DNA of 64,000 bases from NCBI GenBank assembly GCA_934230415.1, contig CAKQEW010000006.1, positions 1-64,000 on the forward strand. The letters run 5' to 3'. The notes under the pieces were generated by a model. The model worked only from the letters and a program-made list of their open reading frames with translations. It did not search any database and had not been told where the DNA came from. This DNA comes from an uncultured Alphaproteobacteria bacterium. Lineage in GTDB: Bacteria; Pseudomonadota; Alphaproteobacteria; Rs-D84. Positions 50,568 through 58,786 of this stretch are shown piece by piece (the stretch's first letter is position 1; each line of letters begins with the position of its first letter). The position numbers and the translations under genes were made by a program.

Positions 50568-53120
50568 ATGAAACTGACAAATATTTTGACGTATCTGTTG
50601 TGTGGTGTGGCGGTTGTGTCTGGGGCTGATGCGGCAACGTCTGCACGCACGACAAAGCAATCTGCGATACAGCAGGGTACAACCGTGCGCACGCGTCTGA
50701 CGGCAACGGGACTGTATGACCAGGCATGTTATGATGCGTATTATGGATGCATGGACCAGTTTTGTATTACTGATAATTCTAATGGCGGCAGTTGTGCATG
50801 CAGTGACGACAACGCAAAATATGAATCCCAGTTATCTGAAATTCAAGATATGTTGACCGAGGCCGAACGCATCCGTACAGAAGATGTTGAAAAGGTCAAG
50901 GCGGGCGCCAATGCAGATATTGTGTTTACCGGCGAACGTAAATATGACGCCAATGGTAATGTTGTAAAATTGGGAACCCAGACAGACGCGGATGCGAAAT
51001 CTAAATCACGCCAGGATTTGTTAGCACTGTTTGATGACACGCCTGTGTTTGATGACGACGTGTTCGGTGACCAGAAAACATCTACGATTGCGGATAAACA
51101 GGGGGCCGAACTGTTCACCGCGGCCCAGGAATTATGTACAGCCCAAATCCCCAGCGATTGCAGCAAGGATTTAAATTTCCTGACCCAGTTGTATTCGCGC
51201 CAGATTGTATCAGATTGCAAGGGGTTCGCGAATTCTGTGGCGGAACAAATGACCGCGGCAAAGCAGTCATTGGCGGATGCCCAGGCGGCGGTGCGTACCG
51301 CATTGTCAGACAGTTTGGCGTCTGCGAACAAGTACGATTTGGGTACATGCATGGTTGAATTTAAAAAGTGCATGCAGACCAAAGATGCGTGTGGCGAAAA
51401 TTGGGAAAACTGTGTTTCGGTGGTTGCGTCTGAAAATATGCAGGGCACGACAACGTCACGCACGACATCGCGCACAAACACATATGATATATCCGCCGCA
51501 ACATCAGAAATTCTGGATGCAAAGCGTACGATTTGCGAAAATGTTTTGAACAGTTGTGTTGCTGTTCGTGACCAGGTATGGCCCGCATTCTTGCGTGAAG
51601 CGGCCCCAACAATCAAATTGGCCGAATCCCAGGCTGAATCAAAATTCCGCCAGTCGTGTTTGTCAAATATTTCAAACTGTATCCAGACGGCGTGCAAGGA
51701 TGATATTGCCGGCAAGGGTGTGGCGACCATGGATGCGTGTCTGGCACGACCAGATATGGCGCGCAGTTTCTGCAAGGTTGAAATTGACCCATGCGAACGT
51801 ATGGAACCCCAGATTTGGGATTACGTAACGGATAAATTGGCGGCAATGCGTGTTGATGCATGCACCCAAGAGGTCAAGGATTGCTTTACCGCCGATACAC
51901 GTTGTGGTGAAAATTTCCAGAACTGTATTGGTATGGATTACGATTATATTCACGATATTTGCCCGTTGGATTCACTGGTTGTTTGCAAACAGAACAACAA
52001 AGATTTTTCCATGGATGATTTGGATTCCATGTTGATGGGATTGTATCTGAATATTGATAATTCGGCGTTGGAACAATGCCAGAACTTGGTTGATAAAAAG
52101 ATGACAGAAATCTGTGGCAGTACCACCGATTGCAACAGATTCGCAGCAGATGATACCATTGGTACTGGTTCACTGCGCACCCAGAAAGATGGCACAATAT
52201 ACCGCGTGACGGGTATGATTTCGTTCGGCAGTATCAAGATGGGTGACGCCACCGGCACGGTCATTGATAATGGTGATGGCAAAACCACAACATTAAAACC
52301 GGGACAAATCGGTGTTGATGAATACATCAGTCAAATTCGCGCGCGTAATGCGGATGTCGCGAACGCCGATGGTATTATTTCATCTATATCCGAAGAATTG
52401 AATAACATTGCCGGCACAATCAATCGCACCATTGAAATGATTGAACAGGATCCGGAAATTCAGTTCTGTGTCAGTGGGCGTAACCTGGCCCAGATTACGG
52501 GCAACGCAAACCAGAAAACAACTGCGCGTTTCCCGTATTTGCTGAACAGTGTGAAAATGCAGATCGCAATTGCGGCCCTGCGCCAGGCCCAGGATAACTA
52601 TAACGCCAAATTAAATACGGCGATTTCTGATGCGACCAAGGATGCGTCGGCTGATTTGGCACAGTACATGTGTCAAATGTTGCCAATGAATGGCGGTGCG
52701 ACATATTCGGCTGATGTAAAAACAACGTTGGCGCAACCATACGCAATCAGTTATGACATTGGCGCAGGCTTGGATAACAGTATGTTGGCCCAGGGCGGAC
52801 ACAGCACGTCCAATGTCGCGGGCGCGGCATCGTTGGAAAGCGCTGCATTTTCAACCAAGACCGGCGAGGTTGTATCTACATTTTTGTCGGCGGGGGGGCT
52901 GGCAAACAATGGGCGTGTAAAGGTTGAATTGCCCAGTGGCACACGTGAAATGTGGTCGGTATTTAATCGCGATACCCGTGTATGTCACTATTGCACATCC
53001 ACCGTCACCAAGAATTGCAATTCTGTCAACAAGAAAGGATTTCTGGGTATCGGTGCCAAGAATGAGTTATCGTGCACGGAATCAGAACCAGTAGAGAAGT
53101 GCGAGGATATAACAATGTAA
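50568..53120 (+). CDS. Large secreted cysteine-rich protein (CMDxFC family), member 5
   Basis: The product is 850 residues with a signal peptide (about 1-23, ending ADA). The low-complexity region is short, so the motif QACYDAYYGCMDQFC...GGSCACSDD comes early (about 53-78). Modules CMVEFKKCMQTKDACGENWENC and CTQEVKDCFTADTRCGENFQNC align with members 1 and 2. The C-terminus CHYCTSTVTKNC...CTESEPVEKCEDITM has the family layout. Second gene of the operon, ending at a terminator at 53127. Confidence 0.85.
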   Translation: MKLTNILTYLLCGVAVVSGADAATSARTTKQSAIQQGTTVRTRLTATGLYDQACYDAYYGCMDQFCITDNSNGGSCACSDDNAKYESQLSEIQDMLTEAERIRTEDVEKVKAGANADIVFTGERKYDANGNVVKLGTQTDADAKSKSRQDLLALFDDTPVFDDDVFGDQKTSTIADKQGAELFTAAQELCTAQIPSDCSKDLNFLTQLYSRQIVSDCKGFANSVAEQMTAAKQSLADAQAAVRTALSDSLASANKYDLGTCMVEFKKCMQTKDACGENWENCVSVVASENMQGTTTSRTTSRTNTYDISAATSEILDAKRTICENVLNSCVAVRDQVWPAFLREAAPTIKLAESQAESKFRQSCLSNISNCIQTACKDDIAGKGVATMDACLARPDMARSFCKVEIDPCERMEPQIWDYVTDKLAAMRVDACTQEVKDCFTADTRCGENFQNCIGMDYDYIHDICPLDSLVVCKQNNKDFSMDDLDSMLMGLYLNIDNSALEQCQNLVDKKMTEICGSTTDCNRFAADDTIGTGSLRTQKDGTIYRVTGMISFGSIKMGDATGTVIDNGDGKTTTLKPGQIGVDEYISQIRARNADVANADGIISSISEELNNIAGTINRTIEMIEQDPEIQFCVSGRNLAQITGNANQKTTARFPYLLNSVKMQIAIAALRQAQDNYNAKLNTAISDATKDASADLAQYMCQMLPMNGGATYSADVKTTLAQPYAISYDIGAGLDNSMLAQGGHSTSNVAGAASLESAAFSTKTGEVVSTFLSAGGLANNGRVKVELPSGTREMWSVFNRDTRVCHYCTSTVTKNCNSVNKKGFLGIGAKNELSCTESEPVEKCEDITM

Positions 53121-53126
53121 TCACAA

Positions 53127-53152
53127 ACGGGTCACCAAGACCCGTCTTTAAT
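53127..53152 (+). terminator. Terminator
   Basis: ACGGGTC-ACCAA-GACCCGT followed by CTTTAATTTT. Confidence 0.7.
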
Positions 53153-53172
53153 TTTATAAAAGGAATATTTTC

Positions 53173-54015
53173 ATGAACGAAGTACATGCGTTGGCGCGCG
53201 ATATAAATTTGGAATCTGTGATAACATCGTTGGGGCAAACGGCGGTGCATTTTGCATTAAAATTAACCGCGTCTGTGTTCGTGTTGGTGGCGGGGCTGTG
53301 GCTGGCGGGACGTATTGCGCGTTCGGTCCGGCACGCAATGTCGCGGCGGCACCTGGACCCGTCGTTACAGTCTTTTGTCGGTTCGTTTGTCAGTATTGTT
53401 TTGCGCATAATCGTGATTGTGATATCACTGACCACGGTTGGGGTCCAGATGACATCCATCGTTGCAGTGCTGGGGGCGGGCGCGCTGGCAATCGGTATGG
53501 CGTTGTCAGGCACAATGCAAAATTTTGCCGGCGGAATAATAATATTGCTGTTAAAACCGTTTGCGGTCGGGGATACAATTTTAACCGCCACCGGCAAAAC
53601 GGGTGTTGTTAAAAAAATTATGATTTTTACCACAGAATTACACACATTTGATAACCAGGTTATATTTTTGCCAAACGGGGCATTGGCCAATGGTGAAATT
53701 ACAAATTTATCGGGTGGGGCGTTACGGCGTACTGATTTAAATATCGGTATTGAATATGGTGCGCGTATTGCGGTGGCGCGGCGGACGATTTTGGGCATCG
53801 TGGCGCGCGACCCACGTATCGCCGAAGATCCGGCGCCATCTGTATTTGTTTCTGAATTGGGCGACAGTGCGGTTATATTGACCGTTCGTTTTTGGACCCT
53901 GTATCCGGATATGGCGGCAACCGCGGCGGACACCCTGGAACAGATTTACAATGAATTGCCAAAGCAAAAGGTTGCGTTCCCATTCCCGCAAATGGATGTG
54001 CACATCACCAAATAA
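53173..54015 (+). CDS. Mechanosensitive ion channel, MscS family
   Basis: Inner-membrane channel that relieves osmotic pressure. The 280-residue product matches small MscS in length and layout: TM1 about 24-48, TM2 about 66-90, and the pore helix TM3 with glycine/alanine packing (VAVLGAGALAIGMALSGTMQNFAGGIIILLLKPFAVGD, about 96-133). Then comes the soluble beta domain with FLPNGALANGEITNLS. AAAAGGAATATTTTC precedes the ATG. Single-gene unit. Confidence 0.94.
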   Translation: MNEVHALARDINLESVITSLGQTAVHFALKLTASVFVLVAGLWLAGRIARSVRHAMSRRHLDPSLQSFVGSFVSIVLRIIVIVISLTTVGVQMTSIVAVLGAGALAIGMALSGTMQNFAGGIIILLLKPFAVGDTILTATGKTGVVKKIMIFTTELHTFDNQVIFLPNGALANGEITNLSGGALRRTDLNIGIEYGARIAVARRTILGIVARDPRIAEDPAPSVFVSELGDSAVILTVRFWTLYPDMAATAADTLEQIYNELPKQKVAFPFPQMDVHITK

Positions 54016-54041
54016 AAAACAGGGCAACGCCCTGGTTTTAT
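54016..54041. terminator. Terminator between convergent genes
   Basis: ACAGGGC-AAC-GCCCTGG followed by TTTTATTTT. Confidence 0.8.
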
Positions 54042-54997
54042 TTTCCATAATGACATTCGTATGATGCCGCGCCATCAACATATGAATACGTGCCACTGTC
54101 GTCATTGCCGCCTGTGACATAGCAATCGTTTATGCTGGTTGATGCCTCGGCACTCTGGCCGGGGTTGCCGTTGGCGTCCGCCGGACACTTGGCGCATGCA
54201 CTGCCTGACACATAGTAGTATCCCGCAAGGCATTTGCTTTCATCTGTCTGGCTGCAGTGTACACTGTCGTAACAGTAATATCTTGTTCGCCAGCATGCGT
54301 TTGCATCTGTGGTGCCCCCGCATGTCCAATCGGTTGTTTTACTGCTGCAGTTGGATTCTGTGCATGGTTCCAGGCACGTGTTGGCAGATATATATGTGGA
54401 ATATTGGTTTGTGCATGGGGTTGGTGATGGTACGGTTTTTGTGTTCCCCTTGTTTGCAATACTGCCAGATTCACATTCAGTACACGTATGCCATCCTGCA
54501 TTGCCAAAAATTAACATTGATTCTGATTTGCAGTACGGGATACTTGTCGTGCTTAGGGGAATTTCTTGTTTCTCACAGGTTGTTCGTGCAGAACACTTTG
54601 CCACATATGCGATGTTTCCACAGCCACTGTGGTTGTATACTTTATAATCAGTACCGCTTGTGACAACCGTGCCACCCTTTGTACCACCTTTGCCTTGGTC
54701 GGTGGTTGATACGGCGTACCCATTTTTGTAATATCCACTGGCGCACGTATCACATTCTGCCAGGGTGACAGTGCCGCCATCAATAGCATTAACATAATAT
54801 ACTTTGAATGATGCACATGTTGTCTGATCCAGTGATGAATAATTTGCTGCTTTTGTCACAGAAGTTGATGTTTCGCTGAAATGGCAACCATATCCGCTGC
54901 CACTTTCATATAATACGCCCGGTACTGGGACGGCAATTGCATTACTGATACACATAACCAATGCAGTTACCAGTACAGTGGACAATATGCGTTTCAT
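54038..54997 (-). CDS. Secreted cysteine-rich repeat protein
   Basis: I chose ATG 54997 (319 residues), which opens a signal peptide (about 1-22, ending AIA) after CAGGAGAGAAC. The mature protein has about 25 cysteines in C..C..GYYKNG-like units (CDTCASGYYKNGY, CTECESGS, CLAGYYYVSGSACAKCPADANGN), a pattern also seen in the 801-residue member 3 and in growth-factor-receptor-like repeats. It is preceded by a 240-base structured leader with its own promoter. Function unknown. Confidence 0.75.
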   Translation of the reverse strand: MKRILSTVLVTALVMCISNAIAVPVPGVLYESGSGYGCHFSETSTSVTKAANYSSLDQTTCASFKVYYVNAIDGGTVTLAECDTCASGYYKNGYAVSTTDQGKGGTKGGTVVTSGTDYKVYNHSGCGNIAYVAKCSARTTCEKQEIPLSTTSIPYCKSESMLIFGNAGWHTCTECESGSIANKGNTKTVPSPTPCTNQYSTYISANTCLEPCTESNCSSKTTDWTCGGTTDANACWRTRYYCYDSVHCSQTDESKCLAGYYYVSGSACAKCPADANGNPGQSAEASTSINDCYVTGGNDDSGTYSYVDGAASYECHYGK

Positions 54998-55235
54998 TTG
55001 TTCTCTCCTGAATTCATATTTCAAATGAAAAACCACCGGCTTTCACAGGTGGTCAGGAGGTTGAGAACAATCATAAGATTTGTGTCGCGTATTGAATATT
55101 CCGCGAACCCTCCTGACCTGAATATCAGGAGCTGACTTTTCATCGTGCTATGAACAGTGCGCGTATCACGCACCATGTCTGATAGCAGACGCCTATGACG
55201 GGTTCTCACACCCCATCGCCAGAACGCCCGGCGAC
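54998..55235 (-). ncRNA. Structured leader RNA, second copy of the XRE-leader type
   Basis: Minus-strand order: GTGTGAGAACCC, CAGCTCCTGATATTCAGG, GGTCAGGAGG, GGAATATTCAATA, CCTCCTGACC, then ACCACC...GGTGGT. The two long hairpins correspond to those at 35855-36048, with compensating sequence differences (GGTTGGAGT/ACTCCAACC there). The stem arm CTCCTGA could alternatively pair with the ribosome-binding site TCAGGAG before ATG 54997. No gene is visible in this 336-base gap. Confidence 0.55.
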
Positions 55236-55241
55236 AAAAAT

Positions 55242-55270
55242 ATTATACGTAACATGCGGAATAAAAACAA
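55242..55270 (-). promoter_or_regulatory. Promoter of second structured leader, TTGTTT-17-TATAAT
   Basis: On the minus strand: TTGTTT (55270-55265), 17-base spacer, TATAAT (55247-55242). Same hexamers and spacing as 36055-36083. Confidence 0.75.
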
Positions 55271-55306
55271 GAGAGAATTTTATTCACGCCACACGTGGCG
55301 GTCAAA

Positions 55307-55332
55307 AAAAACGCCCCATCGGGGCGTTTGGG
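55307..55332 (-). terminator. Terminator of the MotA/MotB-like operon
   Basis: AACGCCCC-ATC-GGGGCGTT. On the minus strand TTTTTTGACC follows. Confidence 0.8.
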
Positions 55333-55333
55333 T

Positions 55334-56446
55334 TTATCTGTTCGTTAACTGTAATTCTATGCGGCGATTTTTTTGCAGACTGGCCGGGTCATTGCCCAAT
55401 TCAACCGGGTGCATTTCGCCAAAACCGCTGGGGACCAGACGGCGTTTGGAAACCCCATCGCGTGCCAATTCGTTCGCCACTGCGGTTGCGCGCAACAGCG
55501 ATAATTCCGTGTTGTTTTTATATCCGCGTGTGCCGGGAACAACCGCCTTTTTATCTGTGTGGCCGTCAACACGAATAATCCAATTTACATCGGATGGGAT
55601 TTTGTGTTCCAAATCCTTGATCACATTGGCAATCAGGCGCAGTTGATTTTTCCCTTCTGGCGACAGGGTGTATGAACCACTGGCAAACAAAATATCACTG
55701 GACACGATAAAGCGGTCGCCATCCGGTTGAATTGTTGTGCGGTCGCCCAATGCGTCCTTTATCGCGCGATAGAACGCCGATTGATATTGTGAAACTTTGT
55801 TCAGTTCGGCAACCTTGTCCGCCAGTGCCTTGTTCAAACGTGCCGACATTTCTACATACTGAATTTCCTGGGCGTGTGATTTTTCCTGGGCGGCATCCAA
55901 TGCGGCCTGTAACCGCGCCAATTGGTCAGATAATTCTGCGCGTTGGGCATCCATCTGGGTTTGCAGTTCGCGCCGCTGCTGTTCCAGTTCGGCGGTCTTT
56001 TCCTTGTCCAATTTTGCCTGGTTCAATTGCTGGGACAATTCGGCCACGCGCGCCGATAAATCGGTGCCCTGGGATTGCAGTTCGGCAACCTTGGATTCAT
56101 AATCGGCAATCAGTTCGTTCATGCTGGCATCAACCGCAACCAGTTCATTTGATAATTGGTTATTGTTGTTTTCCAGATTTTCCAACTGTGCCCGCGCCAA
56201 AATCAACAGACGTTTTGCCTCTTCTTCATCTGCGGTCATTTGTTGAATCTTTTGCGATTGTTCGGCATTTGCCTGCTTTAAATCGGCAACGGTCTTGGCC
56301 CCCGTTTTGGTGTTAAACACACTGGTCGTGGTCCACAAGAACACGAACACAATCAGCAAGAAAATCAAAATAATGACCAGGTTGGAAAATAAGTCCACAA
56401 ACGCCGGCCATGTATTTGTTCTGTCCCGAAAACGAATATTTAACAT
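55334..56446 (-). CDS. MotB/OmpA-like stator-type protein with long coiled coil
   Basis: The product is 370 residues. A single N-terminal TM segment (about 15-39) carries an Asp in AFVDLFSNL, where MotB-type stators have the proton-binding residue. Residues about 55-220 form a long coiled coil. Residues about 235-370 form an OmpA-like peptidoglycan-binding domain (ILFASGSYTLSPEGKNQL, WIIRVDGHTDKKA, LSLLRATAVANEL). With the MotA/ExbB-like gene upstream it should form an ion-driven inner-membrane complex anchored to peptidoglycan. No flagellar genes are present, so the driven process is unknown. Confidence 0.85.
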   Translation of the reverse strand: MLNIRFRDRTNTWPAFVDLFSNLVIILIFLLIVFVFLWTTTSVFNTKTGAKTVADLKQANAEQSQKIQQMTADEEEAKRLLILARAQLENLENNNNQLSNELVAVDASMNELIADYESKVAELQSQGTDLSARVAELSQQLNQAKLDKEKTAELEQQRRELQTQMDAQRAELSDQLARLQAALDAAQEKSHAQEIQYVEMSARLNKALADKVAELNKVSQYQSAFYRAIKDALGDRTTIQPDGDRFIVSSDILFASGSYTLSPEGKNQLRLIANVIKDLEHKIPSDVNWIIRVDGHTDKKAVVPGTRGYKNNTELSLLRATAVANELARDGVSKRRLVPSGFGEMHPVELGNDPASLQKNRRIELQLTNR

Positions 56447-56478
56447 GATTCTTGTTCCTCTCTCTCTGTGATGCGTAT

Positions 56479-57183
56479 TTATTTATTGTCCATTTCACAT
56501 TCTGGTACGTTTGCCACGTGGGTATGCGCGGCCAGGTAATCCTGTAATTCCCGGAAAATCGCATTCTGGGCCAATTGAACCTGTAACCCCAGGAATCCGA
56601 CAATCAGGCTGCCCCCCAGGCCCATCAGCGAACTGGTGAACGCGGTCGCCATTCCGGCCAGTGGTTTGGACAATCCGGCCTGCATCGTGGTCAGAACCGC
56701 ATCATCGGCAAAATTCAGCCCGCCAATTAAATCGGCAAAACCGCCCACGGTTACAACCAATCCCCAAAACGTTCCCAGCAGTCCCAAGAACACCAATGTG
56801 TTTGTGATATATCGCACAGATTCACGTGCATCATCAAAACGCAACAGTATTAAATCCAGCATGTCATGCAGCGCGGACGATGAAATTCGCGTCGGACGTG
56901 ACCGCAACAACATTGCCACCGGTCGCAATAATACTGGGGGCAGGGGCGCCGTGCGCCGACCCATCAAATATGCACGCAACCAGCGATATTCCGGCAACAG
57001 TTGAAATATCTGAACAAATGTCAGGCCGATACCAAACAATGCCGTACCAATAATAATGCCGTTTAAATATATGTTTGCGATTGCAATCTGCATAAACCGG
57101 TCATAGAACAATGCCAGCCCCGCCGCCACCAGTGCGGTCAAAAAAGCCATGCGATTAAGTGTTCTGTGAAACTGGTTTGTCAT
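56479..57183 (-). CDS. MotA/TolQ/ExbB-type proton channel protein
   Basis: The 234-residue product has hydrophobic segments at about 13-28, 38-58, 125-147 and 172-200. The stretch ITNTLVFLGLLGTFWGLVVTVGG and GLSKPLAGMATAFTSSLMGLGGSLIVGFL is the MotA/TolQ/ExbB pattern. It lies 32 bases upstream of the MotB/OmpA-like gene, its evident partner. A minus-strand promoter TTGACA-18-TATCAT lies at 57236-57207. Similar pairs occur in Zorya defence loci, but the Zorya effector genes are absent here. Confidence 0.85.
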   Translation of the reverse strand: MTNQFHRTLNRMAFLTALVAAGLALFYDRFMQIAIANIYLNGIIIGTALFGIGLTFVQIFQLLPEYRWLRAYLMGRRTAPLPPVLLRPVAMLLRSRPTRISSSALHDMLDLILLRFDDARESVRYITNTLVFLGLLGTFWGLVVTVGGFADLIGGLNFADDAVLTTMQAGLSKPLAGMATAFTSSLMGLGGSLIVGFLGLQVQLAQNAIFRELQDYLAAHTHVANVPECEMDNK

Positions 57184-57206
57184 ATAATCTCTCTGTTTAT
57201 GTATAA

Positions 57207-57236
57207 ATGATAGTAAATTTTATAAAATGATGTCAA
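57207..57236 (-). promoter_or_regulatory. Promoter of the MotA/MotB-like pair
   Basis: On the minus strand: TTGACA (57236-57231), 18-base spacer, TATCAT (57212-57207). Confidence 0.6.
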
Positions 57237-57272
57237 TAGGGATTATTCATAAAATGCGCACGGAAAAATTAC

Positions 57273-57300
57273 TTGATTTTATTAAAAAAATCGGCATAAT
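57273..57300 (+). promoter_or_regulatory. Promoter of rpsF operon
   Basis: TTGATT (57273-57278), 16-base spacer, CATAAT (57295-57300), about 60 bases before rpsF. Confidence 0.55.
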
Positions 57301-57358
57301 TGGCGGTGTCCTGCTGGCACATGGGGTGTCGGCTGATTAAACCATAGGAAAAATATAA

Positions 57359-57697
57359 ATGGCTTACTATGAAAGCGTCTTGGTTTTCCGCCAGGACTTG
57401 ACCGAACCGCAGGTAAAAGAAAAAGCGGCAAAATACACCGAAATCATCAAGGAACTGGGCGGTGATGTTAAATCCACAGAATTCTGGGGTTTGAAAAATC
57501 TGGCCTATGTTATCCGTAAAAATCGCAAGGCACACTATGTCATGCTGAATATCGAATTGCCGGGGGCACAGGTTGCCGAACTGGAACGTCGTGCCCGCAT
57601 TGACGAAGACGTCATTCGTTTCTTGAACGTTCGCGTCGAAGCATTGTCCGAACAACCATCAATAATGATGAAAAAGAATAACGAAGAGGCAGAATAA
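57359..57697 (+). CDS. rpsF: 30S ribosomal protein S6
   Basis: bS6, a platform protein that pairs with S18. The product is 112 residues. It starts MAYYESVLVFRQDL and has the typical GLKNLAYVIRKNRKAHYVMLNIE (about 44-66) and DEDVIRFLNVRV. The usual acidic tail is present (NNEEAE). The rpsR start overlaps its stop as TAATG. Order rpsF-rpsR-rplI is standard. Confidence 0.97.
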   Translation: MAYYESVLVFRQDLTEPQVKEKAAKYTEIIKELGGDVKSTEFWGLKNLAYVIRKNRKAHYVMLNIELPGAQVAELERRARIDEDVIRFLNVRVEALSEQPSIMMKKNNEEAE

Positions 57698-57924
57698 TGG
57701 CAGTACGTGCAGCAATTTATCGTAAAAAATCTAACCCATTAAAGGGCAAGGTTATTGATTACAAAGATATCAAAACACTGTCGCACTATATCACAGAACG
57801 CGGCAAAATCGTCCCATCACGCATCAGTGGCGTTTCCCAGAAAGACCAGCGTGCGTTGGCAACCGCCATCAAACGTGCCCGTCATTTGGGGTTGATGCCA
57901 TTCGTTCGCAACAACTTGGGCTAA
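57697..57924 (+). CDS. rpsR: 30S ribosomal protein S18
   Basis: bS18, partner of S6 near the mRNA exit. The product is 75 residues. Landmarks are IDYKDIKTLSHYITERGKIVPSRISG (about 20-45) and QRALATAIKRARHLGLMPFV at the end. It is translationally coupled to rpsF. A multi-arm element starts at its stop codon. Confidence 0.97.
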   Translation: MAVRAAIYRKKSNPLKGKVIDYKDIKTLSHYITERGKIVPSRISGVSQKDQRALATAIKRARHLGLMPFVRNNLG

Positions 57925-58032
57925 AAAATTAAATTCTGTGGACGCCTGTGGCGTTCACAGTTCCTCGTGTATGTCTAATACACGTCGGAACTGAAATGAA
58001 CGCTGCCATGCGTCTCGCATAATTTAATTTTT
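57923..58032 (+). repeat. Multi-arm element between rpsR and rplI
   Basis: Closing stem AAAAATTAAATT...GACGC with GCGTC...AATTTAATTTTT. The central arm GCGTTCA-CAGTTCC / GGAACTG-AAA-TGAACGC (57951-57964, 57987-58003) is capped by GTGTAT-GTCTA-ATACAC. It has the same plan and apical motif as the elements at 7714-12801, 45 kb away, and again starts at a stop codon. Confidence 0.8.
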
Positions 58033-58084
58033 ATAAAAATATTTGGGAATAATCCCTAACTTAGAAAACATAAGGACAGATAAA

Positions 58085-58660
58085 ATGAAAGTTATTTTGA
58101 CAGAAAAAATTACCCACTTGGGCAATATCGGCGACACAGTGGAAGTAAAAACAGGTTTCGCGCGCAACTATCTGTTGCCAAATGGCAAGGCAATGCGCTG
58201 GACACGTGAAAATGTCGCGTTGTTTGAAGCGAAAAAGGCCGAACTGACCGCACGTCAGGAAGCCGCCAAGGCAGCCGCCGAATCGCATGTTGATGCGGTC
58301 AAGAACGCAAAACTGCACATGATTCGCCAGGCGGGTGATACAGGTCAGTTGTATGGTTCTGTATCCACACGTGACATTGCGCGTATGTTGAAAGAAATCG
58401 CAAATGTCAATATTGAATCATCTCAGGTTCTGTTGGGCAGCCCGATTAAATCCATCGGTGCGTTTGACACCAAGATTGCATTGCACCCAGACGTTGTTGT
58501 TCCGGTCAAGGTATACGTTGCCCAGACTCAGGACGAAATTGACGCATTGGTTGCGGGCAAGGTTCTGACATTTGGCACCAAGAAGGTTGAAGAAGAAGTT
58601 GCCGAAGAAAAACCGGCAGCGGAAGAAAAACCGACAGAAAAGCCAGCAGACGCTGAATAA
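58085..58660 (+). CDS. rplI: 50S ribosomal protein L9
   Basis: bL9, a long protein reaching from the L1 stalk base. I chose ATG 58085 (191 residues, MKVILTEKITHLGNIGDTVEVKTGFARNYLLPNGKA, the family's N-terminal signature) after AAGGACAG; the earlier in-frame ATG at 58043 is unlikely. A C-terminal domain (LLGSPIKSIGAFDTKIALHPDVVVPVKVYV) follows, then an unconserved Glu/Pro/Ala tail of about 25 residues. Confidence 0.97.
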   Translation: MKVILTEKITHLGNIGDTVEVKTGFARNYLLPNGKAMRWTRENVALFEAKKAELTARQEAAKAAAESHVDAVKNAKLHMIRQAGDTGQLYGSVSTRDIARMLKEIANVNIESSQVLLGSPIKSIGAFDTKIALHPDVVVPVKVYVAQTQDEIDALVAGKVLTFGTKKVEEEVAEEKPAAEEKPTEKPADAE

Positions 58661-58687
58661 AAAACGGGGCATCGCCCCGTTTTTTAT
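58661..58687 (+). terminator. Terminator after rplI
   Basis: AAAACGGGGC-ATC-GCCCCGTTTTTT. The same hairpin with flanks recurs at 60338-60364. Confidence 0.88.
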
Positions 58688-58706
58688 TAGAGCATGGATA
58701 ATATAT

Positions 58707-58735
58707 AGTGCGCCGTATGGCGCACTTGTTTTATT
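58707..58735 (+). terminator. Second terminator-like hairpin
   Basis: AGTGCGCC-GTAT-GGCGCACT followed by TGTTTTATT. The stem resembles that at 22068-22088. Confidence 0.6.
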
Positions 58736-58750
58736 ATTGCAATAAAGTAT

Positions 58751-58779
58751 TTGTTATCTGGGGCGGGGCGGGGTATAAT
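58751..58779 (+). promoter_or_regulatory. Promoter of recO
   Basis: TTGTTA (58751-58756), 17-base spacer, TATAAT (58774-58779). The recO ATG is at 58787, about where transcription should start. Confidence 0.75.
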
Positions 58780-58786
58780 TCATGTC

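Noticed and set aside
55195..55578. Plus-strand ORF of 127 codons over the second leader and the MotB-like gene
   Set aside because: It runs through a promoter, a terminator hairpin and the end of a clear gene on the other strand; better explained as a shadow of the structured RNA.
55334..57183. Zorya-type antiphage defence (ZorA/ZorB)
   Set aside because: Only the MotA/MotB-like pair is present; no helicase or nuclease partner genes adjoin it.
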